Assembly: GCF_964259225.1 (NCBI RefSeq)
Contig: NZ_CAXVKN010000060.1
Origin: Catenibacterium mitsuoka_A
GTDB lineage: Bacteria; Bacillota_I; Bacilli_A; Erysipelotrichales; Coprobacillaceae
Direction: 5' to 3' (one strand)
Length of the DNA stretch: 16,063 nucleotides
Under the pieces are notes generated by a model that saw only the letters and a list, made by a program, of their open reading frames with translations, was not told where the DNA came from and did not search any database. The position numbers and the translations under genes were made by a program. The first letter of the stretch is position 1, and every line of letters starts with the position of its first letter. Below are positions 13,300-16,063 of this stretch, in pieces.

Positions 13300-15953
13300 A
13301 AGTTCAATCAACCAAGGACCCTAAGCAGATAAAGAAAACAATTAAGATATGTATTATCGCATTATGTGTTCTTGTAGCGAGCGGTAGTGGTTACCTTGGA
13401 TTTAAGATTTATCAGCAAATCAGTAATTTTGATATTGATAATCTTACAACAACTTCCTACTCTTCTCAGGTTTCTCAGGATGGAGAAACCTATTACAAGT
13501 ATGGTAGTTCTATTGGGAAATATGTAAGTTATGATGATATTCCTGAAGTAATGATTGATGCTGTAGTTGCTGCAGAAGACTCTCGTTTTTTTGTACATAA
13601 TGGTTTTGATATTCCACGTATTATTAAAGCTCTTATGTCAAATATCTTAGCAGGTCATACTGTTGCAGGTGGTTCTACAATTACTCAGCAGCTCATCAAA
13701 AAGACATATTATCCATATGAAGAAAAAACAATTGAAAGAAAGGTTGGAGAAGTCATTCTTTCTATTGAAGCAACTCAGCAGACTACTAAACAGAAAGTAC
13801 TTGAACTATATCTCAATAAGATTTATTTTGGTAAGTCAAATAGTTCTATTGGTATTTATGGGGCAAGCTACTATTATTTTGGAAAGAGCCCTGATCAGTT
13901 AACTTTACCAGAAGCTGCATTACTTGCTGGTACAATTAATTCTCCTGTTTCATATGACCCATTTAGGAGTTTAACTCTTGCAACAAAAAGAAGAAATATT
14001 ATCCTAAACTTGATGTATGAACATGGATATATTAGTGAAAAAGAAAGAGATAATGCGAAAAGCGTAAAGGTTGAAAACATATTAAAATATGATCCAATCC
14101 AAACAAATGGTAAATATGCTTCTTATGTTGATCGTGTTACTCAGGAAGCTAAAGATTTAGGTTATGACCCTAATAAGACAAAGATGACAATCTATACTTA
14201 TATGGATCATGATATGCAGGAATATCTTGATGATGTTTCTTCAGGTAAGAACTATAAGTTTACTGACAAGGAAATGCAGGCAGCTGCTTCCGTGCTTGAA
14301 TCAAAAACTGGACGTATTATTGGTTTAATGAGTGCAAAAAATTATCGTGCGAATAATTCTGATGCGACTTATCTAGATTATGCTTATACATTAAAGAATA
14401 GAAGACAGCCAGGTTCTTCTATCAAACCTATTCTTGACTATGCAACTGCATTTGAATATCTCAACTGGTCTACTGGACACACAGTAGATGACTCAGAGTT
14501 TACTCAGGGTAGCTGGCATCCAAAGAACTGGGATAACAATTACCATGGTGATGTTCTTCTTGAAGATGCTCTTGCAAATTCATGGAACTTAGCTGCTATT
14601 CATACTTTAAATAGTGTTCTTAAGAAGGTTGGTAATAATCAGGTTGTTAGCTTCTTAAAAGGTCTAGGCTATAACATGGATGATGAAGATTTCAACTTAA
14701 ACTATGCCATTGGTGGTTGGAAATATGGTACAACACCTACTATGCAGGCAGCTGCATATGCAGCTATCTCAAATGGTGGTACATATATTAAGCCACATAC
14801 AATTCAGAAGATTGTGATTAATACAACTGGTGAAACGATTAATGTAGATGATGATATTCAGAAACAGGCAAGTGAAGGAATGAAAGATTCTACTGCTTTC
14901 TTACTTCGTCAGGTTATGACAAGCTATGTAAAGAGTAATGGAAGCTACTCAGCATTTGATATCGGTTCTCAGATTGGTGCAAAAACCGGTACTTCTAACT
15001 TTGATGCAACTATTCCTGCTTTAGCTGGCAAGGATAAAGACCATTGGCTTTGTGCTTATTCACCTGATTATGCATGGGCCTGCTGGAATGGTTTCCCTGC
15101 AGAAATATCTACAAAGAAACATAAATATCTTGCAAGTGGTATGAATGATGCAAAATCAATTGCCGCAAAGATTGCGAAGAAGCTTGCCACTCATAAGATG
15201 AAAAATAGCTATGAAACACCAAGTACTGTTGAAAAGGCACGTATGGTTAAGGGTGTATATCCATATGTATCTCCAAGTTCTTCTACACCAGAAGAAAAGA
15301 TTATGACTGCTTGGTTTGTTAAGGGACATGGTCCTAGTGGTGTAGATGATGGTTCTTCTTATGCCGATGAATATAAAGTACCTGAATTGACATCATTTAA
15401 TGCATCATTGAATTCAAATAATTCAATTTCAGTCACATTTGGTTCTTATGATCCTGAATATGAAGGTAAGATCACTTGTGTTGTAGAAATCAGTGATGGT
15501 TCTTCTACAAAGACTGAAACATTATCTTCAACAAGTGGAACACTTGAATATAGCACTGAATCAGGTAAGACATACACAGTAACTGGTTATTATAAACTAA
15601 AGAGTGGTGACACGACGTCTAATAAGAAGTCAGTAAGATTATCTACTGGAAGTACAGCTGTAGGTACTGCAACCTTCAGTGTTACTGCAAATGGTGCAGC
15701 TATATCAAATGGAGCAACTATTTCAGCCACTTCAGTCAATGTCAGCACATCTGGTCCAAGTGGACATACAATGATTGTGACATGTAATGGTAATAGTCAA
15801 TCATTGAATTGTGGAAGCAGTGCGACAATTAGTGGATTATCTAGTGGCAGATCATATACGATTTCATTTACTGAAAAGAATTCAAGTGGTGAAACAAAAA
15901 CTATTGGTTCTATCCATTTCACAGTACAGACAACTGATACACAAGAACAATAA
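13296..15953 (+). CDS. ponA: Class A penicillin-binding protein (PBP1A/1B type)
   Basis: 885 residues. A bifunctional peptidoglycan glycosyltransferase and DD-transpeptidase with one N-terminal membrane helix (about 15-38). The GT51 domain has AAEDSRFFVHNGFD (Glu94 catalytic), GGSTITQQLIKK (125-136), the second acidic Glu152 and LYLNKIYFG (171-179). The transpeptidase has SSIK (374-377, Ser374 nucleophile), SWN (429-431) and KTGT (563-566). After about 690 comes a Ser/Thr/Gly-rich tail that looks like two beta-sandwich (Fn3- or Ig-like) repeats, about 695-783 and 790-878; Cys830 and Cys839 could form a disulfide. The start is ATG at 13296 with SD AAGGAGG (13282-13288) inside recU. Sequence and order support a recU-ponA operon. 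Confidence 0.96.
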   Translation: MKVQSTKDPKQIKKTIKICIIALCVLVASGSGYLGFKIYQQISNFDIDNLTTTSYSSQVSQDGETYYKYGSSIGKYVSYDDIPEVMIDAVVAAEDSRFFVHNGFDIPRIIKALMSNILAGHTVAGGSTITQQLIKKTYYPYEEKTIERKVGEVILSIEATQQTTKQKVLELYLNKIYFGKSNSSIGIYGASYYYFGKSPDQLTLPEAALLAGTINSPVSYDPFRSLTLATKRRNIILNLMYEHGYISEKERDNAKSVKVENILKYDPIQTNGKYASYVDRVTQEAKDLGYDPNKTKMTIYTYMDHDMQEYLDDVSSGKNYKFTDKEMQAAASVLESKTGRIIGLMSAKNYRANNSDATYLDYAYTLKNRRQPGSSIKPILDYATAFEYLNWSTGHTVDDSEFTQGSWHPKNWDNNYHGDVLLEDALANSWNLAAIHTLNSVLKKVGNNQVVSFLKGLGYNMDDEDFNLNYAIGGWKYGTTPTMQAAAYAAISNGGTYIKPHTIQKIVINTTGETINVDDDIQKQASEGMKDSTAFLLRQVMTSYVKSNGSYSAFDIGSQIGAKTGTSNFDATIPALAGKDKDHWLCAYSPDYAWACWNGFPAEISTKKHKYLASGMNDAKSIAAKIAKKLATHKMKNSYETPSTVEKARMVKGVYPYVSPSSSTPEEKIMTAWFVKGHGPSGVDDGSSYADEYKVPELTSFNASLNSNNSISVTFGSYDPEYEGKITCVVEISDGSSTKTETLSSTSGTLEYSTESGKTYTVTGYYKLKSGDTTSNKKSVRLSTGSTAVGTATFSVTANGAAISNGATISATSVNVSTSGPSGHTMIVTCNGNSQSLNCGSSATISGLSSGRSYTISFTEKNSSGETKTIGSIHFTVQTTDTQEQ

Positions 15954-15980
15954 GGATTCCAAAAAGGAATCCTTTTTTTT
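15952..15980 (+). terminator. Terminator of recU-ponA operon
   Basis: AAGGATTCC (15952-15960), a loop of five A and GGAATCCTT (15966-15974), followed by a run of T to 15980. The stem begins within the TAA stop codon. The remaining 83 bases to the window end are AT-rich with no supported feature. Confidence 0.92.
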
Positions 15981-16063
15981 GAACATAAAAATTGGATAAT
16001 AGAAATCAAGTAAAAATTCAAAAAAATAATCGGTAATTTTTCATGGCTTTTATTGCACGCTGA

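Noticed and set aside
1..16063. CRISPR arrays, tRNA or rRNA genes, insertion sequences, prophage genes, toxin-antitoxin pairs
   Set aside because: I looked for regular spaced repeats, tRNA-like cloverleaf ends and transposase-like or phage-like frames and saw none.

Overview
The window is AT-rich DNA from a low-GC Gram-positive bacterium. Shine-Dalgarno (SD) sites are strong, starts are a mix of ATG and TTG, and the gene set is typical of Bacillota: recU next to a class A PBP, KtrAB potassium uptake, fructose-bisphosphate-type L-lactate dehydrogenase, and an LtaS-family enzyme. The zinc-binding, archaeal/eukaryotic-type prolyl-tRNA synthetase and the general style point to Erysipelotrichia or a close relative. 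That placement is an inference; there is no rRNA here to prove it.

Layout. 1-248: a perfect 38-bp palindrome and what may be the 3' end of a broken gene. 249-3182 (-): a large membrane phosphoglycerol transferase of the LtaS family. 3183-3459: a relic of a trkH 3' end between stacked terminators. 3460-4899 (-): proS. 4996-6753 (-): a short SbcC-like protein that keeps the zinc hook but has lost the ATPase motifs. 6797-9656 (-): a three-gene unit with a DUF2238-like membrane protein, ktrB and ktrA. 9772-10767 (-): ldh. 11021-11644 (+): a TetR-family regulator divergent from ldh, with several inverted repeats between them. 11661-12578 (-): a lipoprotein-type D-Ala-D-Ala carboxypeptidase. 12700-15953 (+): recU and a class A PBP, translationally overlapped. 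15981-16063 holds no gene that I can support.

How the genes work together. Three genes concern the cell envelope: the LtaS-like polymer synthase, the DD-carboxypeptidase that trims peptidoglycan stems, and the bifunctional PBP that polymerises and crosslinks. KtrA/KtrB form a gated potassium channel, and the trkH remnant shows that a second, different potassium transporter once lay nearby. RecU (Holliday junction resolution) is paired with PBP1 as in many Bacillota. Ldh handles fermentative NADH reoxidation.

Most of the window is ordinary core genome. The points most worth a second look are the ATPase-dead SbcC-like gene, the trkH relic between its old terminator and that of proS, the large palindrome at the left edge, the extra membrane domain on the LtaS-like enzyme, and the very short predicted 5' leaders of most transcription units. 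I do not see a clear novel multi-gene system.
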